Notes under the pieces: generated by a model
Databases searched by the model: none
The model's input: only the letters and a program-made list of their open reading frames with translations
Told to the model about the DNA's origin: nothing
Translations under genes and position numbers: made by a program
NCBI GenBank assembly: GCA_963682175.1
Contig: OY821782.1
Location: 30,897,741 to 30,961,740 of the forward strand
From: Triglochin maritima
Lineage: Eukaryota > Streptophyta > Magnoliopsida > Alismatales > Juncaginaceae
Direction of reading: 5' to 3'
DNA: 64,000 nucleotides
Shown: positions 8,866 through 18,936 of the stretch, piece by piece
Numbering within the stretch: the first letter of the stretch is position 1
How the letters are laid out: every line of letters starts with the position of its first letter

Positions 8866-10834
8866 GATGTATCCAAACCTTATTTAGACAGCTTTTACTC
8901 TCCCAATTGTCTTATACATCTAAGAAAAGCTCCCAATCCTCAAAACCCCAAATCCCACACTCCAAGCCTATACTTTCACATCTTTGATCATTTCAATATC
9001 GTACTCAACGTGTTCTCAAGTAAAAGAGAGTGTTGATCCACTCAACAAATTGTTGTCAAGAAGCAAAGATTTTGGTGAAAGCCCGAAGTGTTCCTTCTCG
9101 GATTGTGAGAAGAGGAATCCAAGCTAGCGAGGGTTGTTGTGTGAAGAAGTTCTCTCCCAACTCGGAACGGGGAGTGAATAGTGAATAGTGAAGTCGTGAG
9201 CGGAGCTCGCAGAGTCAAGCGGAGCTTGTAAGAGAGGAAGTAAGCGGGAGGTTGAACCTCTATAAAAAAACACGTGTCCATTGTGGTTTGCTTGTCTTTT
9301 CGCTACTTGTTTGTTTATAGTTTCCGTTGCATTTTTAGTAAAGATTAGACTAACTTGATAAGAATAATTAGGGGTCATTGATCCTTAGAGCATTCGCACC
9401 TCCGCAATCCAGAAACCTCTGCAACCTCAAAACCTCTGACCCATTCACTGATCCCCCTCGACAGCCCTACTCCCTTAAGACAACATTGACATCGACGCCC
9501 TCCTCAGCAGCCCTACTCCGGTCGTCCAACCTCCGCACTTCGTAGTCCATACCACCTCTCCTCTAGCCATCCCTCCTCCAGTCGTCCTTCCTAGGTTAGG
9601 AAATTAAGGGTTTTTGTTTGTCTCTTAAAGTTATAGATGTTAATGGTCGTTTGGTTTGGTTTGGTTTCGATTTCGATTAATTTGATGTTTTGTTCATATT
9701 TAGGAAAAATTGGTGTCCTTTGTTCTTGTAAATAATTTTGAACCTTAATATAATTGGTGTTTCATGAGGTGGTCAGTAAACAATCTTGATGTGTAAATAT
9801 CACGTTATCAAAAAAAATGTTTCTATGAAAACATATGTTCTATGAAAACAAAGTTCAATTTAAATTCCATTTTTACTTATATGTTTTGTTATCACTGCTG
9901 GCTCTTAGGTTCTTCCTTTCTACATTGGATATAATGAATTTCAGTCTCTCCATTTGCTTTTGTAAGAATAAAGTAGCGTATGTTGGTTTGTTTTTTCTTA
10001 CTTCGGGATATTTTATAATCAACCCATAAATCCATATAAGTTAATAAAATAGAGTATGTTGGCACAATGCTGCTTTCTCTTAATATAATCAACCTATTTC
10101 AGTTATGTTGTATTTCTTTATTATCCTTTGTGGTTTATCTTTCTTTTTGGTGTGACCGAAAACTCTATTGTCGTTATGTCTCTAACTTGGTCCTTGTATC
10201 ATATGCTTGTGGAATGATGGATAATTGGGTATGTGTTGACAATTGGGTGAATGTATTGTATAAAAAAGGAACTGGAATGAAAAACAATCAAATAATGGGT
10301 AGATGCAGCATACAGTAACGGACAAAATCCTTTGTTATTGGTCTATAATATGAAGACAACAGTGACTGAACTTGTCTGTGGCTGTTACTACAGTAACAAC
10401 AACAACCACGAAAAATATCTGTCACTGATTCATATTAACGCGCTCATTTCTCCCACCAAAAAAACAACAGTGTCGGTACAAATTTGTCACAATCTGTGGT
10501 TGTATGTGTACAATGACTGTCACATTAGCGATGGTACATTTCCGTGGTTGTTGGTCAATTGCGACGTACAATTAGCTACAGCCACGGATAACTATTGTGG
10601 CTAAAGGGTAAAATTGTTGTAGTGTTAAAACCTGAAACACATCAAACAAACACTCGAGTAGCACAAAATTGGGGTAAAATTAATGATATATAGCATTAAT
10701 ACAATACATGATATGCTACTAATTAATCAGTTCAACTTTTTTGACAAAAAAATGATGTTTTCACAAACATTTTATTTGGCCATCAAACGTAACTATGAAA
10801 AAAAATTTCCATACGTGCCCTTGTCTAAAAATAT

Positions 10835-11402
10835 ATCCTTAGTTAATTTGTGCCCCTGAAATTTAAAACACGATAATCACCTCACCTCGATATTTTAATT
10901 ATGTTATACTTTGTGTCCCGAGCATTCATTTTGTTTACAAATATATCCTTAGTTACTTTGTGCCCCTGAAATTTAAAACACAATAATTACCCTACTGCTA
11001 TATTTTCATTTTGTTACACTTTGCACCTTTGAATCATGTAAAATTCATTATTTTATCACATATTCGTCGTAACTTTTATTTTTTGCTTTTATGCGTAACG
11101 CACTTATAATCCTAACTTTATGTTAAATTTTGGATTATATCGGATGTCAGATTTGGTTCGAATTTATGACAAATAGACTCATATCTAACATCCAATTTAA
11201 TCCAAACTTTAATATAAAGTTACGACTAGGAGTGTGTTAGGCAATCCACGCAAAAAATGAAAAAGTAACGACAAATGCGTGCAAAAATAGTAAATCGTTA
11301 AAGTTTAGGGGAGCAAAAGGTTGCAAAACAAAAGTATATGTGAGTGATGTGAAATCGAGACATAGTTCGGCACCTTGTGGTGGCACAATTATGTATTTCA
11401 GT
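10835..11402. mobile_element. Foldback/MITE element with long imperfect inverted repeats
   Basis: About 11001-11170 pairs with the reverse complement of about 11175-11340 over nearly its whole length. For example, gcgtaacgcac...ggattatatcggatgtcagat faces atctaacatccaatttaatcc...caatccacgc. The outermost 55 bp of the left arm (tccttagtta.tttgtgcccc) is present twice, at about 10835 and about 10945. It has no coding capacity. The superfamily is uncertain and the ends are approximate. Confidence 0.6.
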
Positions 11403-13716
11403 CTTGTTCAAGGGTAAAATCGTATCTTAGTTATTCTTTTGCTTACATTGTATCGGTGGAGTTCTAGTGTCCAAATATTCTACACCGTTGAAATGTACGA
11501 AGGTCAGTGAACCCCTTCACTATATACGCAGTACTGCATGGTGCCAAACACGTTTTCCAGACTCACAAAAGGACAGTTACATGAGTATCAATTGTAGAAA
11601 AACACGTTTTCAACGTAAAGCTAAACCACAATCGTTGGTTCTGAAAAGCAAAAGAGGAGTGGAGCTAACTTCAGGATAGCAAAACCCACGTTTCCAACCA
11701 AAATCTTTAGAAGATTTTGATATACCAAAAACAGAAATATTTTACATATTTTTAAGTACTAAAATATTTTGATAATACTTCTTATAAAATCTTTCCGTCC
11801 CGTTCCATTAAATCATTAGTTTCTATCTCTCAATTTAAACATTGACATCACTTAAAAGAACGTATTTGTAAAGTACCCATGTCCCCATGGAATGAAAAAT
11901 TTCAAGAACTTTGAATTTCTTCATATTTAGGTAATTCCAAAAAAATTCATAGTGCTCTTTTGTGGCCAATTGTTTGTCCAACGAAAATTAGTTTGATTAA
12001 TTGTCAAAGACCGCATTAGATACATGGCCAAGGTCAATGTACGATTCCAAATGTGACTTTTAATGGTATTTGTATTCGAACTTTTAAATAGATGTAGATA
12101 TACATAATTTTAACCAACATAATTCAATTCACTTGGTTGATAATAAAGGAGCTTGTTGATCAAGGAAATTATGTCATGCATTTGATGTTTTGTTTCAAAA
12201 CTCACTAGCCTAAGAAACAAATGAGCATGTTAAGAATTAACTTTTAAAATGTAATAGCAGCAACATCAGAGGTAGAATTTTTTTCTCAAGATACACAATC
12301 ACCAAACAATCTTCATAAGAGAGAACACCATGTTATCAAAGTGCTGAGATTCCGAGGAAACAATTCTCAACATGTCGGGTTCAGGATCAAAAGTGGCAAG
12401 CTTAATTATAATTAAATCTAAAAGAATAATCATACACCACGAGAACCATAGGAAGCATCACATACTGAACGAGAAGTAAGGTATGAGTCGTGACTTCATT
12501 CTCTCTTTCTGTTTTATTTTAATATATAATTCTTGTTGCATTATCCCATTATAATCAACAAGCAAGTTATGCTCCACAAGGAAAAAGGCAATGAAAGGAT
12601 CTACCAACTCACCCAACTCCCAATTCCTCCACTTATATTTAGACGTCAAGGCTGGGAGTTTCGGCAATCCATGAGTTCCGGACTTCCGGGCAAAGCTAAT
12701 AAACATTAACATGAAAAATACCATTACATAATTAATTAATTAACTTCAGTCCTAACCTATCTATTGTAAGCACAAAAACATCTCTCCCTGCACCACTTTG
12801 AGCAACTTAAAGAGAACAGTGGTGCAAGATAAAGATTAATGAAGATTAAGCCCAAAAAAAAGTTGCAGTGAGTTGTTTCGAGATGGAGAACAAAGGCTCT
12901 GATGCAACTTATTCAGGTAGGAAATTATCCAAACAGAAATCCACGCAATAACATAATCACCAGCAGAGACATAATAACCCAAACTCTCTATAACAAGATT
13001 CCACAGGTAAATTGCAAAACTACAATAAAAAAATATTTATCATTGGTCAATACTTGAAGGAAAAAAACATACATCACCCAGGACTAAATAATAAAACATA
13101 TAAAAGACACCATAAGAACAAGTCTAGTACCCAACCATATTGTAGCAATAGATTGATAGATATCATTCCTCCAAAATTTGAGTTCACACTACAGTTGATC
13201 AACACAGTATAACCCTTCAAAAAATAAGCAATTGGGAAAGAGTCCTGACAAACACCACCCAAAAGTTTAGTGAATAATTGAAAATGAAGACAATGACGCA
13301 ACAACTGATCACTACAGTATAGTAGTTTGGACAAAACAAGGAAAAGAATACAAACAAACACCTTATCATCAGTATATAGGGTTGAACCATGAATCCATCT
13401 TAGTCATTTTGCTCCTAAAGGATCCATGGGAGGAGGCTAAAAGAGATAAATTAGAAGCTACAGGGCTCAAGACCATATAAAAGTTCCTTATGAGTACTAC
13501 TTTGATTCAACAGAATCAATTGGAATGACCCAAACTGAAGGTTAGAACCATAGATTTGCAAGAAACATAAATACATATACCTATGCGGTAGCGATGGATT
13601 TAGAAGAAAATGTCAAGGATTCATATATACCTCCACAACGCTTCTATTGCTACTCTTGGCCATCCTATTCCTCTTTTTTGACGGGCTTTGTGTTCCAAAA
13701 TTTTGACAGTGGCTAG
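11403..13716. other. Intergenic region downstream of the bHLH gene
   Basis: AT-rich sequence of 2.3 kb with only short unconvincing frames. I see no domain, TE terminus or RNA gene. The part next to 13716 should hold the 3' UTR of the bHLH gene, but no clear polyadenylation signal could be fixed. Confidence 0.5.
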
Positions 13717-15426
13717 CTATCCAGAATGGACATCACGGTATAACGCTGCGACCAACTTATCCTTAGTTACCTGCTCGGAACCTTGCGACTTCACGACAAA
13801 CGTGTGGAGCACTGTGTCACCGCCGGCGGAAATCTTGGAATCGACGACGTTCAATTGGGTATCTTTGAAGGCATTGACAACATTAGAAACAGGATGTTGC
13901 TCCAAAGGACAGCTCACGCGAACAATGAGCTCATCGTGCCCAGTTTGGATGTCGATTTCGGGGTTGTGAACTATCCTCACATTGTCAGTGGAACTAACTT
14001 CTCCGAACCTCTCGCGCTCAGCTTCCATTTCCTTGACCTTCCTCTGCAAATCGGTGATATACGAAATGGCATCCCCAAGAAGAGATGCTTTGTCCATCTT
14101 CGAGATATTCGGCACAACCGCTCTCAACGCGTAAAACCGCTGGTTGAGTTTCTCTCGTCTCTGCCTCTCAGCCTCCACATGGTTCAAAGGCTCCTCCCGT
14201 CCATTAGCCGGCTTCCGCCCCCTCTTCCTTGGACGCCTCTCCTCTGGAACTCCAACCCTATCCTCCTTACAAGACGCCTCAATATCCGAAGGACCAGGCT
14301 CCAAACTCCCAATCCGCGAAATCACGCCCCCACCAGAAGCCGAAGTCAACGCGCCCGAGAAATCAATCTGCTTCGCTTGCGGTTGCTTCGCGAAATGCCC
14401 CAACTTACTCTCATCCCTAACCCCATTCACCTTCCCATGCTCCAACACCCGACTCGAACTCTCCCCACCTTCCACAACCAATATCCCATTCCCAAACTTC
14501 CTCTGCCCACCACCATTAACCCCCGCCCCGTGTGGGCTCCACTCGATAAACGGAGGCACCCCAGTCGGACCTCTCCTAAACGGAGCGAAAGCCGTCCTCT
14601 CCCCGCCGCCACCAGACTCCCACTCCCTCTCGATCTTCATCGGCTGCTGTGAAACCCTCCCCAAGTTCAAATCCAGATCCTTCCCGAAAATTTTATTATC
14701 CTTACCCCCCAATTGCGACCCTCCTCCTCCATCCGTCTTCTTGGGGGATAAAACCCCCCGAATCGCCTTAACGACATCAGGCCGTTCCTCCACCACGACG
14801 ACCGACCCCAATTCCAAAACCCCATTCTCCCCGGGCACAAACACAACCGTCCGGATCCCGGCGGATTTGGCCAAAAAACCTCGAACGCAGTAATCTGGGT
14901 TAGTCTCCAAATCCTTGACCCACACATGACTCCCTTTCTCCATCGCCTTCCCGGGCCCACCAACGCCGGGAGGGAAGGAGAAATACATGGACGCCAGAAA
15001 GAACATCTCGGTGTCCGTCACCCGATCCAGCCTCAAAGCGTAGTTCTCCTCGTCCGGCATCCCGAAGGAGAGGTGCAGCTTATGGAGGACATTCTTCTTG
15101 ACGGAGTCGTCGGAGGGGGAGGTCCGGTCAGGGAGGGGTTCATGGGGGAGGGGTTCGCGGCAGTGGCCGTCGGACCAGGCGAGGAAGGAGGGGGAGTGGT
15201 TGGAGCGGGAGATCTGCCAGAAGATGGCGTAGTTCCAAAGGTGGGAGGTGGGGTTGGGGTGGTCGACGAGGAGGGCGAGGGAGGAGTTGAGGTCGGAGGA
15301 GGAGGAGGAGGAGGAGAGGAGGGAGTCAGAGGATAGAGGGGTGGAGAGGAGGTGGGAGAAGGCGGCGTGACCAAGGAGGGATACGGCAGCAGCGCGGTCG
15401 GAGGTTGTCCAGATCGGGGACTTCAT
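13717..15426 (-). CDS. bHLH transcription factor, MYC-like subgroup IIId (JAM2/bHLH13-bHLH3-like)
   Basis: This is a 569-residue intronless protein. Residues about 8-215 form the bHLH-MYC_N domain (LWNYAIFWQ 63-71, [20 protein letters not shown] 186-198, NGVLELGSV), which in this family holds the JAZ-binding surface. There is a basic patch RRPRKRGRK (398-406). The bHLH lies at about 411-465 with His416, Glu420 and Arg424 in the basic region, the pattern for E-box/G-box binding. A C-terminal ACT-like dimerisation region spans about 483-562. In Arabidopsis the IIId proteins (JAM1-3) are nuclear repressors that compete with MYC2 for jasmonate-responsive promoters. Consistent with that, residues 251-255 read LDLNL, an LxLxL EAR-type motif. 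The start at 15426 gives the usual length and an MYC_N domain near the N-terminus. The N-terminal Ser-rich stretch (33-49) is low complexity. Assignment to the subgroup is firm; assignment to bHLH13 or bHLH3 is not, because the bHLH shares residues with both. Confidence 0.93.
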   Translation of the reverse strand: MKSPIWTTSDRAAAVSLLGHAAFSHLLSTPLSSDSLLSSSSSSSDLNSSLALLVDHPNPTSHLWNYAIFWQISRSNHSPSFLAWSDGHCREPLPHEPLPDRTSPSDDSVKKNVLHKLHLSFGMPDEENYALRLDRVTDTEMFFLASMYFSFPPGVGGPGKAMEKGSHVWVKDLETNPDYCVRGFLAKSAGIRTVVFVPGENGVLELGSVVVVEERPDVVKAIRGVLSPKKTDGGGGSQLGGKDNKIFGKDLDLNLGRVSQQPMKIEREWESGGGGERTAFAPFRRGPTGVPPFIEWSPHGAGVNGGGQRKFGNGILVVEGGESSSRVLEHGKVNGVRDESKLGHFAKQPQAKQIDFSGALTSASGGGVISRIGSLEPGPSDIEASCKEDRVGVPEERRPRKRGRKPANGREEPLNHVEAERQRREKLNQRFYALRAVVPNISKMDKASLLGDAISYITDLQRKVKEMEAERERFGEVSSTDNVRIVHNPEIDIQTGHDELIVRVSCPLEQHPVSNVVNAFKDTQLNVVDSKISAGGDTVLHTFVVKSQGSEQVTKDKLVAALYRDVHSG

Positions 15427-15587
15427 GGTCGGGGGGAAGGGAATGGAATGTACCCTAAAAGAGGGGAGGGAGGGAAGGGGTTATGGACTCATGGGAATGG
15501 ATGGATGGAGGAATGCAGCCGAGCCGAGGGTGGATTAAAGGTAACTACTAACTGAGTTGGGGTTTGGCCAGTGGGATGGCTGGATTT
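15427..15587 (-). promoter_or_regulatory. Probable 5' UTR and proximal promoter of the bHLH gene
   Basis: Read on the minus strand this is pyrimidine-rich just upstream of the ATG, as in many plant leaders. No convincing TATA box lies inside it. The first A/T-rich TATA-like stretch (AAAATAAAA on the minus strand) is at about 15603-15612, at the edge of the foldback element. A transposon therefore supplies or borders the core promoter. Confidence 0.4.
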
Positions 15588-16866
15588 GGTTTTTTTTCGG
15601 ACTTTTATTTTGCTAAGCTACTTTTTTTTTGAAGACGTAATTGAGGACATGCACTCTTATTTTTACTATTGCGTCAAAGTGTACCTACGAGTCTTGATTG
15701 GGCATATGTACCTCTGTCGTTAATAGGTCTCACTTTATCACTGTTTTCGTCAAAAACATCATTAGAAATTTTACAATCAAACCTCAAAAAGTTCAAATGT
15801 CCTTAATATTAAACACAAAAATAAAAATGTAAAAAACTTAAAAAAAATCTCTCTCCTCCGCCTCCACCACCCTCTCCTCTTCCTCCTCCCCTCCTACCTC
15901 TTCTTCCTCCTCTCCACCGCCCTCCTTCGAATCTCCTCCCCAACTGCTCCCCCGTCTCTCCCTCCTCTTCTGTGGAGGAAGCAGAAGAGGCTGGAGGGGT
16001 TGGAGAGGGAAGAGGAGGAGATCTGGCGGAGGGTGGTGGGGAGGTGGGAGAGAAGGTGGGAGGGGAAGAGGAGAACGGAGAGGAGGTGGGAGGTAGGGGT
16101 GTAAGCGGGGCGGTCGGATTTTTGTCTCATCGCTACCTGTCCCGTCTAAGTTAAACGGGTAGGCGAGGCAGGGCGGGGTAAAAAAAATCGCTACCTGCCC
16201 CTACCTAAGGGTGGACTAGGCGGGCGGGTTATTCTTTGATTAAAGCTCAATACAAAAATTAATTCATTTTCCTTAACATTTTTTCATTTTGATCAAAGCT
16301 AGATACAAAAAATAAAGAAAAAAAATCAAACAATGTATGTTTTTAAAGCTATATACCAAAAAGATCACATCTAAATACAAAAAAAATCAAAGCTAAATAC
16401 AAAAAAGCAAAATACAAGGGTTATGCGGGTTGCCAGTTATCCTGCGTTGGTTGCGAAAAAAACGCAACTCGGCCAGCTTTTTATGCGAGTTGGCAGGTAA
16501 CATTTTTTGTCTACAACCAGCATTAGGCGGGGCAGGGCGGGGGGGCTGGTCTAACCCGCCCCATCTACAACCGTAGTGGGAGGGTGGGAGGAAGAGGAGA
16601 GGGTGGTGGAGGCGGAGGAGATGTTTTTTTAAGTTTTTTACTTTTTTTTGTTTTTGATATTAAGGACATTTTAAATTTTAGGACGTTTGTTTGCAAAAAT
16701 TCCTAACAGTGTTGAACGGAAATGGTGATGGAGTGAGACCGACTGACGACAATGGTGCATATGCGCAATTAGTATCGACTCGTAAGTGCACTTGAGGCAA
16801 TAGTAAAAACGCATGTGTATATTGCCAATTACGTCTCCCGGTAGGTACATCGTAGCAAAAAACCTT
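15588..16866. mobile_element. Foldback element with long inverted arms, interrupted by a hAT MITE
   Basis: The left arm (about 15640-15960) and right arm (about 15975-16093 plus 16584-16845) are inverted copies. Examples are gacgtaattgaggacatgc against the complement of 16805-16835, tttttactattgc against gcaatagtaaaaa, and ctcctccgcctccaccaccc against gggtggtggaggcggaggag. The pyrimidine-rich inner arms face purine-rich ones across a loop near 15965. It has no coding capacity. Long arms without a gene suggest a Mutator-like or foldback MITE. The outer ends and target duplication could not be fixed. Confidence 0.7.
16086..16583. mobile_element. hAT-type MITE (482 bp) with 8-bp target duplication
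   Basis: The element (16094-16575) starts TAGGGGTGTAAGCGGGGCGG and ends CCGCCCCATCTACAACCGTA, imperfect inverted termini agreeing at about 15 of 20 positions. It is flanked by GTGGGAGG at 16086-16093 and 16576-16583. Eight-base target duplications and TAGGGGTG ends are typical of hAT elements. The interior contains G-rich terminal repeats and AT-rich filler, with no transposase. It splits the right arm of the foldback element, so it inserted later. Confidence 0.88.
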
Positions 16867-17713
16867 TCTTTTTTGCTTAATGCGACTCTGAAACATCATA
16901 CGTTGTAATTCTCTAAATATGTTATCATTTTCTCACTTTTTCAATGTCTCACTACATAATCAACACTCATTTCGTAACGTCATTACTTTTTCTTCACACT
17001 TCATTAGTTAATTCCGTCGTCAATGTCATCTTTTCGATCCTATGATATCAACAATGAAATAAAAAAATCATTGTGATTTTTGTAAATTTATCCTATGTTT
17101 TAATAGAAATTAATATGTAACTGCAACTTTTATAAGCCTCTCTCTATAATTTAAAAATATATTGACGTCTTTTTTTCTCTTCTCTAAGTACTCCTCTCTT
17201 TCTTCTCCTCTCTCCGGTCTCTCTCATCTCTCTCTCCTCACTCTTTTTTTTGCTCTCTTTTCTCTCTCTCGTCCTATCGAATCTTAAACACCACTCTCTT
17301 CACAAAAAAGCAAAAACACTAGAGTCGGTTTTAAAACACAATCAGAAGCTTCGGCGAATCTTTACGGAATCTCTCAACGATGAGTGATGAATCTCTGATT
17401 GCGGACGGAGAAGTCTGGAGACTACTACACACCTATTTAGGTGCCACCAAATGACATAGGAAATATTTAAGCAGAACCATATATACTCGTTCAGAAGGGG
17501 TGAAGAAATCCAAGAAGAAAGATAAAGCTTAGATCGACGATGATAGGAATGTTTCTCATCTAATTGAGAGCATTACCAAAAATGCACATCTCAAAAGAGA
17601 AGCCATTCGTCTCGAGCAAGACAAACTAGATTTCCAACGTAACAAGCTTGAAGACAAAAAAGAACTCATCACACAACAACAGAAAATGAAGAAATTTGAA
17701 TGGTTGATTAGTT
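16867..17713. other. Intergenic region with CT-rich microsatellite
   Basis: AT-rich DNA with a CT/TCTC-rich stretch at about 17170-17280. At 17490-17700 the plus strand has broken frames with a Lys/Glu-rich helical look (for example LKREAIRLEQDKLDFQRNKLE) but no identifiable family and a stop upstream. It could be a remnant of a transposon-encoded or host coiled-coil protein. Confidence 0.4.
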
Positions 17714-18913
17714 TGTTGATGCATTGCATACATTGCATCATATGTCTTTCATTTAGATTAATTTTATATCAATAAATGCTACTAAGGTATGTGTTTAGTC
17801 TTCTTTAGAGAATACAGGGACCTGAATGCAAATTACTTATATCCCGAGCATAAACGCGTGCAAGAGACTCATTTCTGTCATGAAGACCAAGTCAAGATTA
17901 TTGGGGTTCAAATGGAAGTCCATCCAAGCATAAAAGCATTCAAGACCTAATTACAAAAAGGCCAAGGACTTAAGCACAAAAGTAACCAGGGACTTAATTG
18001 CAAAGAGCCGAGGACCCGACTGCAATTACAAGTACCAAAATATTAATTTGGAAAATTTCTAAAGAAAAATCAATTGGGATCTCCAAATATATGAAGAAAT
18101 AAATTCAGAGCTCAAAAGAAAGGAAAGAAATCAATCCAGACGCGCAAAAGACATTTAAATCATACCATAAACACACAGGAAAAATCCGTATCGAATCTGA
18201 GCCAAAAAGGTGGCGATTCCGCCGCACCCCATGTACAAAATGCGGCGGATTAGCCGCACAAAATGCGATCCGTGCGCTCAAATTTTTACCAATGTTATAT
18301 TGACGCGTGTACTTTTCTTTTATGTATTGGGATCCCCGGTTGAGGCTATAAATAAGGCATAATCATGTATTGAAAAGAGAACTGGTTTTGATTCCATTCT
18401 TTAGTAATAAAATTATGTTCGTTTATTTCGTGTTTTTAATTTTCTTTTGTAGTTTCTCTAGGACCCCTTCTCCTTCCCCCCATCCATGAGTTTCTAACTC
18501 TCTCCAAAGGGTGGGGGTGATGGATTTAGGGTGATGAGAAGAAGAATGATGTTATTATTGTAATTTCGTGTGAGTATATTTTGATTACTTGAGTTTATGT
18601 TGAATCATTTATCATGTAATGCGTTATAACTAATGTGATTTATTATAAGTTTCAGATTTCTCTAAACAAAACCCGATATCTAAACCCCCACCCGCGGGAC
18701 TCTCATCCATATTTGCTTCATTTTTAATTTGATTTTGTTGTTCTTGCTTTAGAAAATTAAAAACCAAAAATCTCAACCCAAACATATTTCTCTCTCTTTC
18801 TTTCCCTAATCGAAAATCACAAAATAACAATATCTCTCCCCCCTTGTGTTCGACCCGTACTTGCCACGTCTTCATTGACACCGTGCACTTGAGGTATAAA
18901 TAAATTTTCATCA
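17714..18913 (+). repeat. 5' LTR of a truncated Athila-like element
   Basis: The LTR ends ttttcatca at 18913, seven bases before the tRNA-Asp primer binding site. Its start (tgttgatgcat, about 17714) aligns with the start of the LTR at 29360 (taaataatgctatgtta / caataaatgctactaagg). TATAAATA is at 18347. Two GC-rich dyads (ggcgattccgcc and gcggcggattagccgc, 18210-18262) lie 85-135 bp upstream of the TATA. No partner 3' LTR is found. Confidence 0.75.
18347..18354 (+). promoter_or_regulatory. LTR TATA box
   Basis: TATAAATA in gaggctataaataaggc, downstream of the dyad pair in this LTR. Confidence 0.65.
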
Positions 18914-18919
18914 AGTTTT

Positions 18920-18936
18920 TGGCGCCGTTGCCGAGG
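18920..18936 (+). other. Primer binding site, tRNA-Asp, Athila-like
   Basis: TGGCGCCGTTGCCGAGG is complementary to the 3' end of tRNA-Asp with one mismatch to the copy at 30800. This PBS is characteristic of Athila/Tat-lineage Gypsy elements. Confidence 0.85.

Larger units (their letters stand above)
7918..9394 (+). mobile_element. Solo LTR (Copia, relative of 2939-4258) with GCATT target duplication
   Basis: The LTR (7923-9389) starts TGTTGGTATTTTTGCCG and ends near gatccttaga. Its start and end match the reverse complement of the LTRs at 2939-7627, though it is clearly diverged. GCATT flanks both sides (7918-7922 and 9390-9394). No internal region is present, so it arose by LTR-LTR recombination. 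It lies in the opposite orientation to the array at 1-7627. Confidence 0.85.
7701..10624. mobile_element. Non-autonomous CACTA (En/Spm-type) element, interrupted by a solo LTR
   Basis: It begins CACTACAAGAAAT and ends TTGTTGTAGTG, the inverted CACTA terminus. Both ends carry related subterminal motifs (ccacggga, cgtggttg, ccacggata, attgtggcta). Without the solo LTR (7923-9389) it is about 1.46 kb. No transposase domain was found in 9395-10620. The flanking triplets (caa and tta) do not match, so the target duplication is lost or the ends are altered. Confidence 0.7.

Noticed and set aside
12458..12724. 88-residue minus-strand frame downstream of the bHLH gene
   Set aside because: No similarity is recognised, composition is AT-rich and no neighbouring exon was found. 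It is probably chance.
14926..15336. Long plus-strand frames (Gly/Arg-rich) over the bHLH gene
   Set aside because: They are antisense shadows of the GC-rich, codon-biased bHLH coding sequence, have no domain, and lie opposite a well-supported gene.
15033..15374. Pro/Thr-rich minus-strand frame inside the bHLH N-terminus
   Set aside because: It is an alternative frame of the Ser-rich N-terminal coding region and is low complexity only.
17490..17700. Possible coiled-coil gene (LKREAIRLEQDKLDFQRNKLE)
   Set aside because: It has a stop codon just upstream, no start, and no recognisable partner domains. It is mentioned only as a remnant.
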